In this document: positions 33,870 through 43,984 of the stretch, in pieces
Layout: every line of letters begins with the position of its first letter
How positions within the stretch are numbered: position 1 is the first letter of the stretch
From: Selaginella moellendorffii
Lineage: Eukaryota; Streptophyta; Lycopodiopsida; Selaginellales; Selaginellaceae
Direction: 5' to 3'
Assembly (NCBI RefSeq): GCF_000143415.4
Contig: NW_003314399.1
Location: forward strand, 86,909-150,908
Length of the DNA: 64,000 nt
Made by a program: the position numbers and the translations under genes
Notes under the pieces: generated by a model
Told to the model about the DNA's origin: nothing
The model's database searches: none
The model's input: the letters and a program-made list of their open reading frames with translations, nothing else

Positions 33870-36212
33870 ATGGACACAGTAGTGGTGCTGCTATTTCTTT
33901 TCCCTGTGATTGTCATGGGCATGAGGTATGAGCTTCCACCTGACTGGTATTTTCGACAATTGCCAGGCACCAATCATAGAAATTATTCAGTTTTTATGAA
34001 CACCACTGAAGGCTTTGAAATCATGAAGGCCGGGGGCAAAGATATTGTCAGTGACAATGGGAATTTCTCACTTGCATCACACGATCAAGAAGAATACCTG
34101 CTATTGCATATGAATCGCTCAATCTATCCTTTATCCATTCGATTTCCGTTAGAATATGCAGCTTCCCTAGTGTTACAAAACTCTGGAAATGTCCTCATTT
34201 ATTTTTACAACGGCAGTGTGTGGCAAAGTTTCGATTTTCCCTCAGAATTTCTCCTCCCAACCCAAATTTTGAAAACAGGAATGCGCATAATGAGCAACGA
34301 CTATGAGACTCTTGTTATTGTCCAAGATGAGGGACTGTTTTGGATTTCTCTCTCTGAGTTATATGAAGGACAATTCCAACACCACCAAGCATATCAAGCG
34401 TGGCGATTTACTTCTACATGTGAAGGCTCAACCTCAACTTTTCTTCAGTACACTGGGAGCAATTTGACCCTCTCCAATGATTGTGAGCAGCTATCATTAA
34501 CGACTTCAACTGAATCAAGTACTCCTCTTTTGCCATTCTTGCATTTTGATTCAGATGGGAGCATCACATCTTATAAGTATGAAGGAAATCAATGGATAAA
34601 GGATATTCGGCTAACGGAATACTCAAACCAGATAAAATCATGGCCAGGAAATCCTGCATGTAACGATTGTTCTCAATATGGTATCTGCAATACCCACAAT
34701 GGAAGCTGCAGCTGCTTGAAGCCCGATGAACATCAAATGTGTGAGTTATACACTCGTTCTGGGTCCTTACCAAGGGGTTTTTGGAGGGAGCATTCTTATC
34801 TAAGTTCTTGCTCCAATTTTGACTTCTTCGGAGAACAATATCCTAACTACATTGTCATGAAAGAGACGTTTCCTGATATTGGATATTATAGAACTGAATT
34901 CATGCAGCCCAACCAAAGGAATTCCTCTCTAGAGAAGTGCACAGAAGCCTGCTTTGATATGAATTGTAGCAGCTGTATGTCACTTATTTTCAATGGCGAT
35001 ACCAAGGACTGCTTCTTCATTGTTCATGATATATATGGGAGCTTCTACAGAGATGACACTACAAAAAATATAACTCTTATCATCAAAACACTGAAGGCTC
35101 ACCATCAACCGAAACTTTACATTATATCTCTTACCATGACTTGCACAGTGATATTCCTATGCTTCCTAGCGGTATGTGCTCTTGCATTTAATGAGCGCAA
35201 GCTCAAGTTCAATCCGGCAAAGGAGATTGAAGCGTTGTTGGCTAGTATGCAAGGCCGTTTGCCTCAGAGATTCTCATATACGACATTGGATACTGCGACA
35301 AAAGGATATAGCACAAAGCTGGGAGCTGGGGGATATGGATCAGTTTACAAAGGAGTTTTGAGTGATGGTAGAGTTGTGGCAGTCAAGAAGCTTGACTACA
35401 GTGGAACGCAAGGGGCAAAACAGTTTGTGACCGAGATTGCTGGAATTGGAGGCATAAGTCATGTAAACATTGTTAAACTTTGTGGCTTTTGCATCGAGGG
35501 AGCAACACAGTGGCTGCTGGTTTACGAATTTATGCCCAATGGATCACTCGACAAATGGCTTTTCGAGCAAACTTCAGAGAATTTATGGCTCAGTTGGCAG
35601 CAGAGGATCGACATTGCCCTTGGCACGGCTCAAGGACTTGCGTATCTTCACGAGGAATGCAGGGAGCCCATACTGCACTTGGACATCAAGCCCCAAAACA
35701 TTCTGTTGGACACAGAGTTTGTCGCAAAGGTGGCGGACTTTGGGATGGCAAAGCTGCTTGAGAACCGCAACGAGACGCAGGTCATGACGACCATGCGGGG
35801 CACTCCAGGCTACATGGCTCCCGAATGGCTCACACATTTCATGGCTACAAAGAGATGCGACGTTTACAGCTATGGAAAGGTGCTTTTGGAACTAATTGGG
35901 GGTCGTAGGAACATTGATCTCTCAAAGGCTGTGAACTTTGGGGACAACACTCAGCCGGACGAGAGCTGGTATTTTCCAACTTGGGTGGTGAACCAGGTGG
36001 AGAAGGGGAATTTTCTCGAAGTGATTGACGAGAGGGTGAGAGCAAGTGCCAGTGAAAACTATCAGCAGGCCAAGAAAATGGTTCATCTTGCACTGTGGTG
36101 CATTCAAGACAATGCTGATTCTCGGCCATCCATGAGGACAATAGTGGAAGTGTTGCAAGGGCATTTGGATTTGGGTTCTGCTCCTTTGATAGCAAAAGTG
36201 GCATTTCGTTGA
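33870..36212 (+). CDS. lectin/PAN-type receptor-like kinase, 780 aa (copy 3)
   Basis: This tandem paralogue of the kinase at 29054 has the same domain order: signal peptide, lectin-like ectodomain, EGF/PAN cysteines, membrane helix, non-RD kinase with HLDIKPQN. The kinase and juxtamembrane parts are almost identical to copy 2, with about ten substitutions. The ectodomain carries many more changes and an 11-residue insertion before the PAN cysteines (RSGSLPRGFWREHSYL in place of SNFDV). It is the nearest upstream neighbour of the intact TOC75, separated by a tRNA gene. Probably functional; role not known. Confidence 0.88.
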   Translation: MDTVVVLLFLFPVIVMGMRYELPPDWYFRQLPGTNHRNYSVFMNTTEGFEIMKAGGKDIVSDNGNFSLASHDQEEYLLLHMNRSIYPLSIRFPLEYAASLVLQNSGNVLIYFYNGSVWQSFDFPSEFLLPTQILKTGMRIMSNDYETLVIVQDEGLFWISLSELYEGQFQHHQAYQAWRFTSTCEGSTSTFLQYTGSNLTLSNDCEQLSLTTSTESSTPLLPFLHFDSDGSITSYKYEGNQWIKDIRLTEYSNQIKSWPGNPACNDCSQYGICNTHNGSCSCLKPDEHQMCELYTRSGSLPRGFWREHSYLSSCSNFDFFGEQYPNYIVMKETFPDIGYYRTEFMQPNQRNSSLEKCTEACFDMNCSSCMSLIFNGDTKDCFFIVHDIYGSFYRDDTTKNITLIIKTLKAHHQPKLYIISLTMTCTVIFLCFLAVCALAFNERKLKFNPAKEIEALLASMQGRLPQRFSYTTLDTATKGYSTKLGAGGYGSVYKGVLSDGRVVAVKKLDYSGTQGAKQFVTEIAGIGGISHVNIVKLCGFCIEGATQWLLVYEFMPNGSLDKWLFEQTSENLWLSWQQRIDIALGTAQGLAYLHEECREPILHLDIKPQNILLDTEFVAKVADFGMAKLLENRNETQVMTTMRGTPGYMAPEWLTHFMATKRCDVYSYGKVLLELIGGRRNIDLSKAVNFGDNTQPDESWYFPTWVVNQVEKGNFLEVIDERVRASASENYQQAKKMVHLALWCIQDNADSRPSMRTIVEVLQGHLDLGSAPLIAKVAFR

Positions 36213-36494
36213 TGTTTGAAATAATATAAACTTATTATGTAATACAAAAGTTGTGGTGGGATGAGGACTGAAAGTCATACAAATGGAGCCGCATATTTGA
36301 AGCAGAAAATTACCTCCAAAAACAAGTGCTTCAAGATTGCACCACTTGTGGAGACTTTTCTTTGGAAGACTGGACCATTTTTTAGCTCCGGAGACCCTTC
36401 TCCTAGAGACTGGACGACTTTTTAGCTCATGTAGTCATTCAAAGTGAATAAATTATCTTGTATTTTATGTGATCTGAATCCAAACTTCAAATTT

Positions 36495-36568
36495 GCTCTC
36501 ATAGCTCAGATGGTCAGAGCACCCGTTTAGTAAGCGGGAGGTCCTGAGTTCAACTCTCAGTGAAAGCA
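36495..36568 (+). tRNA. trnT-AGT: tRNA-Thr (anticodon AGT)
   Basis: This is a 74-nt cloverleaf with discriminator A. The D-arm region is TAGCTCAGATGGTCAGAGC, the anticodon stem CCCGT/GCGGG with loop TTAGTAA, and the T-arm contains GAGTTCAACTC (box B). The acceptor stem has one C:A mismatch at the fourth pair. It lies between receptor kinase copy 3 and TOC75. Confidence 0.93.
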
Positions 36569-36729
36569 TTCAAATTAAGTCATTTTCTCTGATATGTATT
36601 TTTTGTTTTCACCAATGGAGGTTTAGGGTTTGCTGGGCGAGGATCGAAATATCTCAAAGAGCGCGAGGTAGGGTTTAGGCGATGATCCATTAGTTCGCGA
36701 CAGCGGCGGAGAGTGGATTCGTGGCCGCC

Positions 36730-39567
36730 ATGCCTTGCGCCATGGTCTCCGGCCTCGCGGGGCATCACCGAGCCGTCGAATCGATCGCCTGCTCGTCCTC
36801 GTTTCCATCCTGGCAGCAGCAGCGAAAGGGGGGGATTTCCATCAAAACCAGGGCCTTCGCCCCGTGGCTCCGCTTTACCAAGCCTCCTCCTTCCTCGTCC
36901 TCAGCCTCCTCGGGTAAGAGTAGCAGCAGCAGGAGAAAATCCAGAAAGCTAGAGCCCGGCAATGGTGGATTTAAGAAAAATGTAGCTTTGGCCTCTCTAG
37001 CTTTGGGAGCCAATGCTATGATCTTGCTGGGTGGTGGTGGTGGTGAATTTGGAGGCTTCGGTGGAGGTGGTGGAGGAGGAGGCGGCGGCGGCGGCGGTGG
37101 TGGTGGCGGAGGCTTTGGAGGAGGACCTGGTGGTGGAAATTGGCTGTGGGAGCTTCTGTGCGCGGCGATTGGGGGCAGTGGTGCCAGGGCCGACGATAAA
37201 AACAGTGGAGATTGGGATCCTCACGGTGCTAAAGTCGGCCTCACGGCACCGGTAAGCCGGCTCAGCCCCAACAAGAAGTACAAGCTTTCCGGCGTCGATC
37301 TCGTGGATCAGCGCAGCAAAAAGGCCGTCGATGGCAAGGATCCATTTTTCGAGCTTGTCACGCTCCGGACTGGTGGGGTTTTCACGAAAGACCAGCTTGA
37401 GTCGGAGCTGGAGAACCTCGTCAACTGTGGCATGTTCCAGACCGTGGAGATGGAAGGCGTCACTCAGGCTGATGGGACTATAAAGATCAACATCAACTTT
37501 GTCGAGAGCCAGTGGCAAGCGGCGAAAAGTGTGCGGTGTATCAACGTTGGGCTGTTGGCTCAGACCAAGCAACCCGATTTTAACAGCATGACCGAGAAGC
37601 AGCAGCAGGAATATCTTGGGAAGCAAGAAGAAGAGTACAAGAAGCGGGTGAGGAAAGCCAGGAAGTGCATGCTACCGAGAAGGATCGAGCAGGAAATTTC
37701 GGGCTGGCTGTCTGCCGAGTCTCGTGTTACTGCGAGAATGCTGCAGAGAATCCGGGAGAGAATACAGAAGTGGTATCACGATGAAGGCTATGCGTGCGCT
37801 CAAGTCGTCAACTTCGGAAACCTCAATACGAACGAAATAGTCTGTGAAGTAGTGGAAGGGGACATCACAGACGTGCAAATAATGTTCCAGGACAAGATGG
37901 GGCTTCCAGTTGAAGGGAACACTCAAGTCCCTATCATAGAGAGGGAGCTTCCTTCACAGGTATTGCTTGTTTATTTTCTCCGGTGGTTCTCATTTGTTGT
38001 TTTGCTGGATGCAGCTTAGCTCCGGGAAGATCTTCAACATTGAAGCGGGCAAGAAAGCTTTGCGCAACATTAACAATCTTTCTCTCTTTTCTAACATTGA
38101 AGTCAATCCAAGGCCGGATGAAGAGATCGAGGGAGGTATTATAGTGGAAGTGAAGTTGAAGGAGCTCGAGCAGAAAACTGCTGAGATCAGCACCGAGTGG
38201 AGCATAGTGCCAGGGAATTCTGGACGTCCAACACTGGTGAGTCACTTTATATCCAAATGATCTTCACTGCTTATGCGTTTTTGTTGATACAGGCCTCGAT
38301 CCAGCCAGGTGGTAACGTAACCTTTGAGCATCGGAATATCAAAGGCTTGAACCGCACATTGATTTGTACTGTCACGTCGAATAATCTCTTCAATCCCCAG
38401 GTCCGGTACTTCCCTCTCAGATCTTTTCGATATTTACGCACCGCAATGTGGATTTGTAGGATGACTTAGGATTCAAGATGGAATACGTGCACCCGTATCT
38501 CGACGGTGTGACCGATCCCAGGGAGCGTACGCTCAAGGCTAGCTGTTTTAACAGTCGCAAAGTCAGTGCTGTGTTTACTGGAGGTCCCGGTTTGGAAGAC
38601 GTGCCTGGTATATGGGTCGATCGAGCTGGATTTAAAGCCGGTATAACTGAGGTAATTGTTAAGCTTTGCTTGGCTTGTTATATACTCACTGTTTATCTCG
38701 TCCAGAACTTCACCAGGCAGAGCAAGCTGACGTATGGATTTGTCATGGAGGAAGTCACAACGCGCGACGAGAACAGTGCCATTTGCACTAACGGGGCTCG
38801 CGTGCTTCCAAGCGGGGCCTTGAGCATGGACGGTCCCCCGACTACTCACAGCGACACCGGGACTGACCGGGTGGGATTTTTCCAGGCCAATCTCACACAC
38901 GACAACACAAAGTTCGTAAATGGAACACCCATTGGCTCGAGGAACATCTTCCAGGTAAGAAGTGTATGGTAAATTAGCTCTCATTCTCACTGCTTCCTGG
39001 TATGATGGTAACAGCTCGATCAAGGACTGGGAGTCGGCTCCAGGTTTCCATTTTTCAATCGACACCAACTTACATTGACTCGGTTTATACAACTGAGGCC
39101 CGAAGATAGACACGGCGAGCAGCCACCTCCGGTTCTGGTGATCCACGGTCACTACGGAGGCTGCATTGGCGATCTTCCAAGCTACGATGCTTTCACTCTG
39201 GGAGGACCTTACTCCGTTCGCGGCTATAATCTAGGGGAGCTTGCAGCTTGCAGAAACATCCTCGAGGTATAGTTTTCTTCCTTCTTTCTTGTCCTGTGGA
39301 TCCATTTTTTCCCTTCTTTCCTGCCAGACTGCGGCTGAGTTGCGAGTCCCTGTAAAGAACACGCATTGTTACGGTTTTGTGGAGTACGGAACAGACCTCG
39401 GCAGCTCCAAAGACGTGCGAGGAAATCCCACCGAGTTTTTCAGGCGCGTTGGTCACGGAGGCTCGTACGGAGTTGGAGTGAAGCTGGGACTCGTGAGAGC
39501 GGAGTACGCCAGAGACTGTAACGCGGGTTCTGGAGCATTGTATGTTAGATTTGGAGAACGATTTTGA
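36730..39567 (+). CDS. TOC75: TOC75, chloroplast outer-envelope protein import channel (7 exons, 830 aa)
   Basis: This is the beta-barrel pore of the TOC translocon (Omp85/BamA family), which imports preproteins across the chloroplast outer membrane. Exons are 36730-37959, 38015-38236, 38293-38400, 38460-38651, 38706-38954, 39015-39266 and 39328-39567, all GT-AG with phase 0, giving 830 residues, close to the usual 810-820. Exon 1 encodes a Ser/Arg-rich transit peptide and the diagnostic poly-glycine stretch (about residues 100-135), then POTRA-type repeats. Exons 4-7 encode the barrel, including YDAFTLGGPYSVRGYN and the C-terminal GALYVRFGERF. It is the only complete one of three copies here. 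An in-frame GTG at 36721 precedes the ATG; I take the ATG. Confidence 0.95.
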
Positions 39568-39879
39568 TTTGAGTGCGAGGGATATTTTTGTTCTTCTCTT
39601 TCTTTATTATTCTTTAGATTCTCTCTTCTAAAAGCTTATACATCACCCCGGAAGTTTGGACAAGCAAGTCAAACAGGATTGGTTGAAACAGGAATATCTT
39701 GCTGCTGTTTATCAACATGGCCGTCTCCAAGCTGCAAGAAGAAAAGACTTGGCGTTAGCAGAGGATTGCTCGAAGATGGAAAGTTTACGCACTTCTACTT
39801 GTGATCTGGCTGGAAACAAAGAGATCATGTCGAGGTTCCAATCTATATTTCTGGAAGGAAACAAACGTTACTTTTATTA
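39568..39879. other. convergent intergenic spacer
   Basis: This holds the 3' flanks of TOC75 (+) and the dymeclin gene (-). A T-rich stretch at about 39585-39630 could carry polyadenylation signals. No further gene is seen. Confidence 0.5.
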
Positions 39880-42838
39880 CTATGAATGCGAGGTATTACC
39901 GTACCTTTGGTCTACTACTAGCTGCCAAATGTATGGCACAAAAAATTCCTCTGGGTGGAGCTCTTCTTCGTATGTAAATCGCAACTGTGTGAAGATCTGA
40001 GCAAAGAAAAGAGTTACCAATACAGGCCTTGTTAAAAGCAGTAAAGTGGTAAGCTACCTTCATTCCTTCGCCTCTCCAGGACCTTGCGTTTGCGATTACT
40101 ATTTGCAAGACTTTCTCGACGGACCACTCCGCATTTGATTGCTGATCATCCATGCGGACGTTGAAGAAGTCTAGAACCTATGCACCGCCGCATGAAAACG
40201 TCAGAGCATTGGAGAGCAATTCAACCAGAAACTCACATTGAAGATGTTTTCCAGGAGCTCATAGAAACGAGGATGCTCCTTAAACGGTTGAAACAACTCT
40301 TGTCTGTGCAAAAGCGCATACACAACCTGAAAACGAAAGCTTAGGATAAGAAGCTCGCTACAAACAGAATGCTCACCTCCGGATTTCTAGGAAGAGCGTA
40401 CGTCAGGATCGCGTTAATGATTTCCAGAACAATGCGCAAAAAATCAGTGTAGATATGTAGCTCTGTTGGCTGCAAGAAAACTTGCATTATTGAAACATCT
40501 GTAATCAATCCATCATTACCCAACCTTCAGAGGAACCTAATGATTGCTCACCATATCCTCTGAAGCCTCAAAGCCTTCCACCTGACCGAGCTTTGCAACC
40601 GCAACCTTGACGTTGATATTGGCATCCACAACCTTCTTGTATCTGTATCAAGGAGAAAAGCTTTGAGTGAAAGGAAGTTTGATTACGACACTTACTTTCG
40701 TGCGAGCATGTCGAAAAGGCTCACGAGCCTTTGAGACGCATAAGCATTGAGCTGATGCATGTGTGGGGCCATGTTCGCCAAAATGGCAAGACAGTTTGTG
40801 TGAAGAAATAGATCCTGCAAGAGAGAGACGTCACAATCGTTGAGGCCTCTAAAGAAAAAGCACTAGCTTACTCGAAGCTTAGACAGGTTGAACTTCACTG
40901 TTCTGATAAGAATGACAACCATCAACGATCCCAGAGAAATCCCAGGAAGAAGGCGCTCTTTATACCAAGAAACCCCTGGTAATATCTGTAAGACTGGAGT
41001 CAATCACATGAAACTTTGGAGGACATGTACGTGCCAGCTTGTGTATGCTTGCGTTGAACGTCGAATCCTGGCTAAGTATAAGAAAGATAACCAGGAGCAT
41101 GTATATTTGATTTGGAGTTCGTTTCTGTACATCATAAAGCATCTCTAGCACCGGCATAATCTGTTGTGTATACTGTGCATTAGAACGAAGAAAAGACGCC
41201 ACAAAGCCAAGGCGTACCAGAGTGTCTAAATCAGTTCGCACTAGCACGTACTCCAAGAATGCCGGATTCCCATGGACAAGCGAGTAAAGGAGCAAAATAG
41301 TTGCGTCTTCGGTGAGGCCCCTGGAAACAAAAAAGCAACATCAATGTCTACTCAAGCAACCAATCGCACTACATACGGTCCAAGCCTATCAAACAAGGCC
41401 GCAAACGGAATTCGAACTCCCTGCCCAGCTTGCTCGATGTCTGCGATGTCAACTGTAGCAGCATACATATAATTAGAAAAAAAACGGACACACACAAATG
41501 AAAACTAAAGCATAGTTTCCACGTACAGTCTGTGTCTCTCGAGGATGATAGTGCTCGACGAAAAGGATTGTGCAGACCCACCGCCAAGTTTTCGGTACAA
41601 GGTTCTACATCATTGTCCAGAGGAGTAACATGGGTTCTCTTTCCATAGTGGACAAGAACCAAAAGCAGAAGCAAACTGTTATCCGCCAACGGGAATTTGG
41701 AAAAGCGGTCACTCCCGGGGCTCAACAAATACGTGTAGGTGTAATAAGGCAGCATAAACACCGTCGCTGGAAGAACGAAAAAAGAGCATAAGTCGCGCTT
41801 CGGCTTTTCATCTTCTTACCAGCTGCTGAGCTCATTTTCCGTATAACACCCGTTTCTTTGTCCTGCGTCCCGTAGTACGCAGCTTCTGATGGCAAAGGAG
41901 TTCTTGCAATAAACGAAAGGAGCAGCTTGCGAATGAAAGGACCAACGACATAGCTTTCCTGTACATTTTCCATATGTGAAGACTCTGGATGTTAAAGAAC
42001 ATGATTTACATTATTTACCTGTGCAATAGCGGCATCTAGAAATGGATGAAAGCCTGCGCTCATAGGCGAATAAAGCTGTGTCGACATCATGACGAGAAGC
42101 AAGTTCACAAGCTCGAGGTGTAGCATGTACGTGTAAGGACTTACACAAAGAAAAAATGAGGTAACACATCCGTGGAAGTTACTTGAGGTCTAAGAATCAC
42201 ACTACGTACTTTATATCCGAGGCACCGATGAAAGTCAGCAATCCATGCAGCACTAGGCTGGGAACATTAAGATCGCCTGCTGGTTAAAGTCAACTTTAGA
42301 GATCCATAGCAAGATAAAAAGAAGAGAAAAGAGCGAGCCATGCATACCTTCGGGTAGCTTTGAGATCGCTGCGTCGTGATCACTGATGTGTAGAACGAGA
42401 TGGCTCGAGAAAGACGAGGAAGAATTCTCGATCAAGTATTTGAGAAACACCCGAGAGAAGTACGTCGCATTGATAACTTTCACGGCGGAGGATTTAGATC
42501 CCGGCGAGGCAGTCACCTCTTGGATGCTCCACACGAGATGGACGAGCAATTTGGGGAAATGCCGAGTCTGGATATTGTTCTGAGCTGAAAGAGACAATCG
42601 CGAGAATTTTTGCCTCAGCAGCCGATCCGCGAAGGAAGAATCGGTGCTTACCGAGTAGCGCGCCAGCTTCATTCACTCGCTCCACGGACCATTCGAATGC
42701 CGGAGGCAGCAGCAACAGCTTCTCCCAAAAGCTGGAGCTTAGATCGTAAATTCGGCCACCTACCATCGCCCCGAGAAGATAATCGCGGTGTTCTTCCGGC
42801 CGCGCATCAGGCCGCGGCGTCGATGCTGTCCCCCCCAT
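39880..42838 (-). CDS. dymeclin (DYM) homologue, multi-exon
   Basis: Dymeclin is a peripheral Golgi-associated protein of the secretory pathway. The minus strand starts [11 protein letters not shown] (the family's N-terminal GxxxSTP, likely myristoylated). Exon 1 is 42838-42652 and exon 2 42584-42348. Further exons encode [43 protein letters not shown] and [20 protein letters not shown], then [14 protein letters not shown] and [12 protein letters not shown]. The last exon (39996-39880) encodes [20 protein letters not shown] before TAG. All fit the plant dymeclin order. Introns are short (50-90 bp). I did not fix every central splice site, so the total length is not stated. Confidence 0.88.
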
Positions 42839-42976
42839 CGCCGAGCTCTCGAGCTCCCCAGCTCAGATCTACGCGCCCTAGAAATATTTTCGTGAGAGCA
42901 CGTTAGTTAGCCCTAAAATATCTTTTTTGTGCCACACAAGAGGGAAGAGGGTTTCCTCTTCTTCTTCCTCGCGGGG
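42839..42976. promoter_or_regulatory. 138-bp bidirectional promoter (dymeclin/Elongin A)
   Basis: The start codons of the minus-strand dymeclin gene and the plus-strand Elongin A gene are only 138 bp apart. The gap contains TTAGCCCTAAAATAT and a T-run but no clear TATA box. Both are housekeeping genes, so shared regulation is likely (inferred). Confidence 0.6.
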
Positions 42977-43868
42977 ATGGGAGCGCGAGCTCCATCGCTG
43001 CAAGAGCTTTGCATCCACACCGCCATCGATAATCTCCACAGGTTTGGCGATGTCGGCGACACGGATCTGGATCTCCTGCGCATCATCCTGCCGCATTGCA
43101 CGACGGACCAGCTGCGGCACATCGAGAATTGTAGCAAGGTCAGTGAGGATTTGCTTCCAGCGATGCGATTCCTGGCTCCTCCTCACAGGATAGGGATTTG
43201 GCACCCGTGACGAACGAGCTGTGGAAGAAATGCTACGGCCGTGATTTTGGCCCGCATAGCTTGGAGCTTGTGGAGTCCAAATTGAAGCATGCCTCCAAGA
43301 GCCAGTTTAAGTGGAGAGATTTGTACGAGGTAATCTCTGGCCTGTGGTGATAGCATCTCTCACTTCTCTTGGTTTTGGTTTATTTTTTCCTCCTTTTTTT
43401 TTACTAGGCGAAGCTCAAGCATCGCGAAGAGAAGCAGCAAAAAGGCGTGGAGTTGCTCCAACGCTTACACATGGAAGAAGAATCCAGTAACTTGTTCTTC
43501 GTCTTTGAGTTTTCCTGATTTACTCGATGCTGCTCGTGTCTATCCAGAGAAACAAAGCAGGCAGCTCAAGCGATGCTACAAATCTCCACCGGAGCCGAAG
43601 AGAAGCTTTGGCAGTGAGTAGACCGAAAGATCTTGTCAAGAAACGTCTCTGATCGTGGCGATTATTTTCGTCTCACTCCAGGTGGTGGATCTTCTGGCGC
43701 TTTCAGCAATGTGAAAGGCCGCCTCATGAGAAAAGCTCGAGTAGAGCACGCCGCCAGGTAAAGGCTTGTTCGCTTATTCATAGCGTCACCATTTTCTTTC
43801 CTTCTTTTCTTCACAGCCGAGAAGCAAAGATGATGGCATCCATAAGGAAGAAACACAAGAGCGTCTAA
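42977..43868 (+). CDS. Elongin A-like transcription elongation factor subunit
   Basis: This is the RNA polymerase II elongation factor SIII subunit A family (Elongin A), which links Pol II to the Elongin B/C E3 complex. The N-terminus SLQELCIHTAIDNLHRFGDV then DLLRIILPHCTTDQLRHIE is the Elongin A BC-box/F-box-like domain, and exon 2 continues with LWKKCYGRDFG. Exons, read by GT-AG: 42977-43138, from GATAGGGATTTGG to TTGTACGAG, then GCGAAGCTC onward, with small 3' exons ending in the basic tail MMASIRKKHKSV and TAA at 43866-43868. It is short, as in plants. It shares its promoter region with the divergent dymeclin gene. Confidence 0.85.
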
Positions 43869-43984
43869 GCAGTTCTCTCTTCTAGGTAGCGTGTAAATTC
43901 TTCCAGCATTCTAACAAGAATTTCTTCCTAGATCCTTGTTCGCTCCAAAGAGAAGAATCGAAATCAAAATAAAGCCAAGCATGG

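Noticed and set aside
37020-37140. Glycine-codon run as a sequencing or microsatellite artefact in TOC75
   Set aside because: A poly-glycine stretch at this place is a known part of the TOC75 bipartite targeting sequence.
39656-40000. 114-codon plus-strand frame after TOC75
   Set aside because: It overlaps the well-supported last exons of the minus-strand dymeclin gene and shows no domain.
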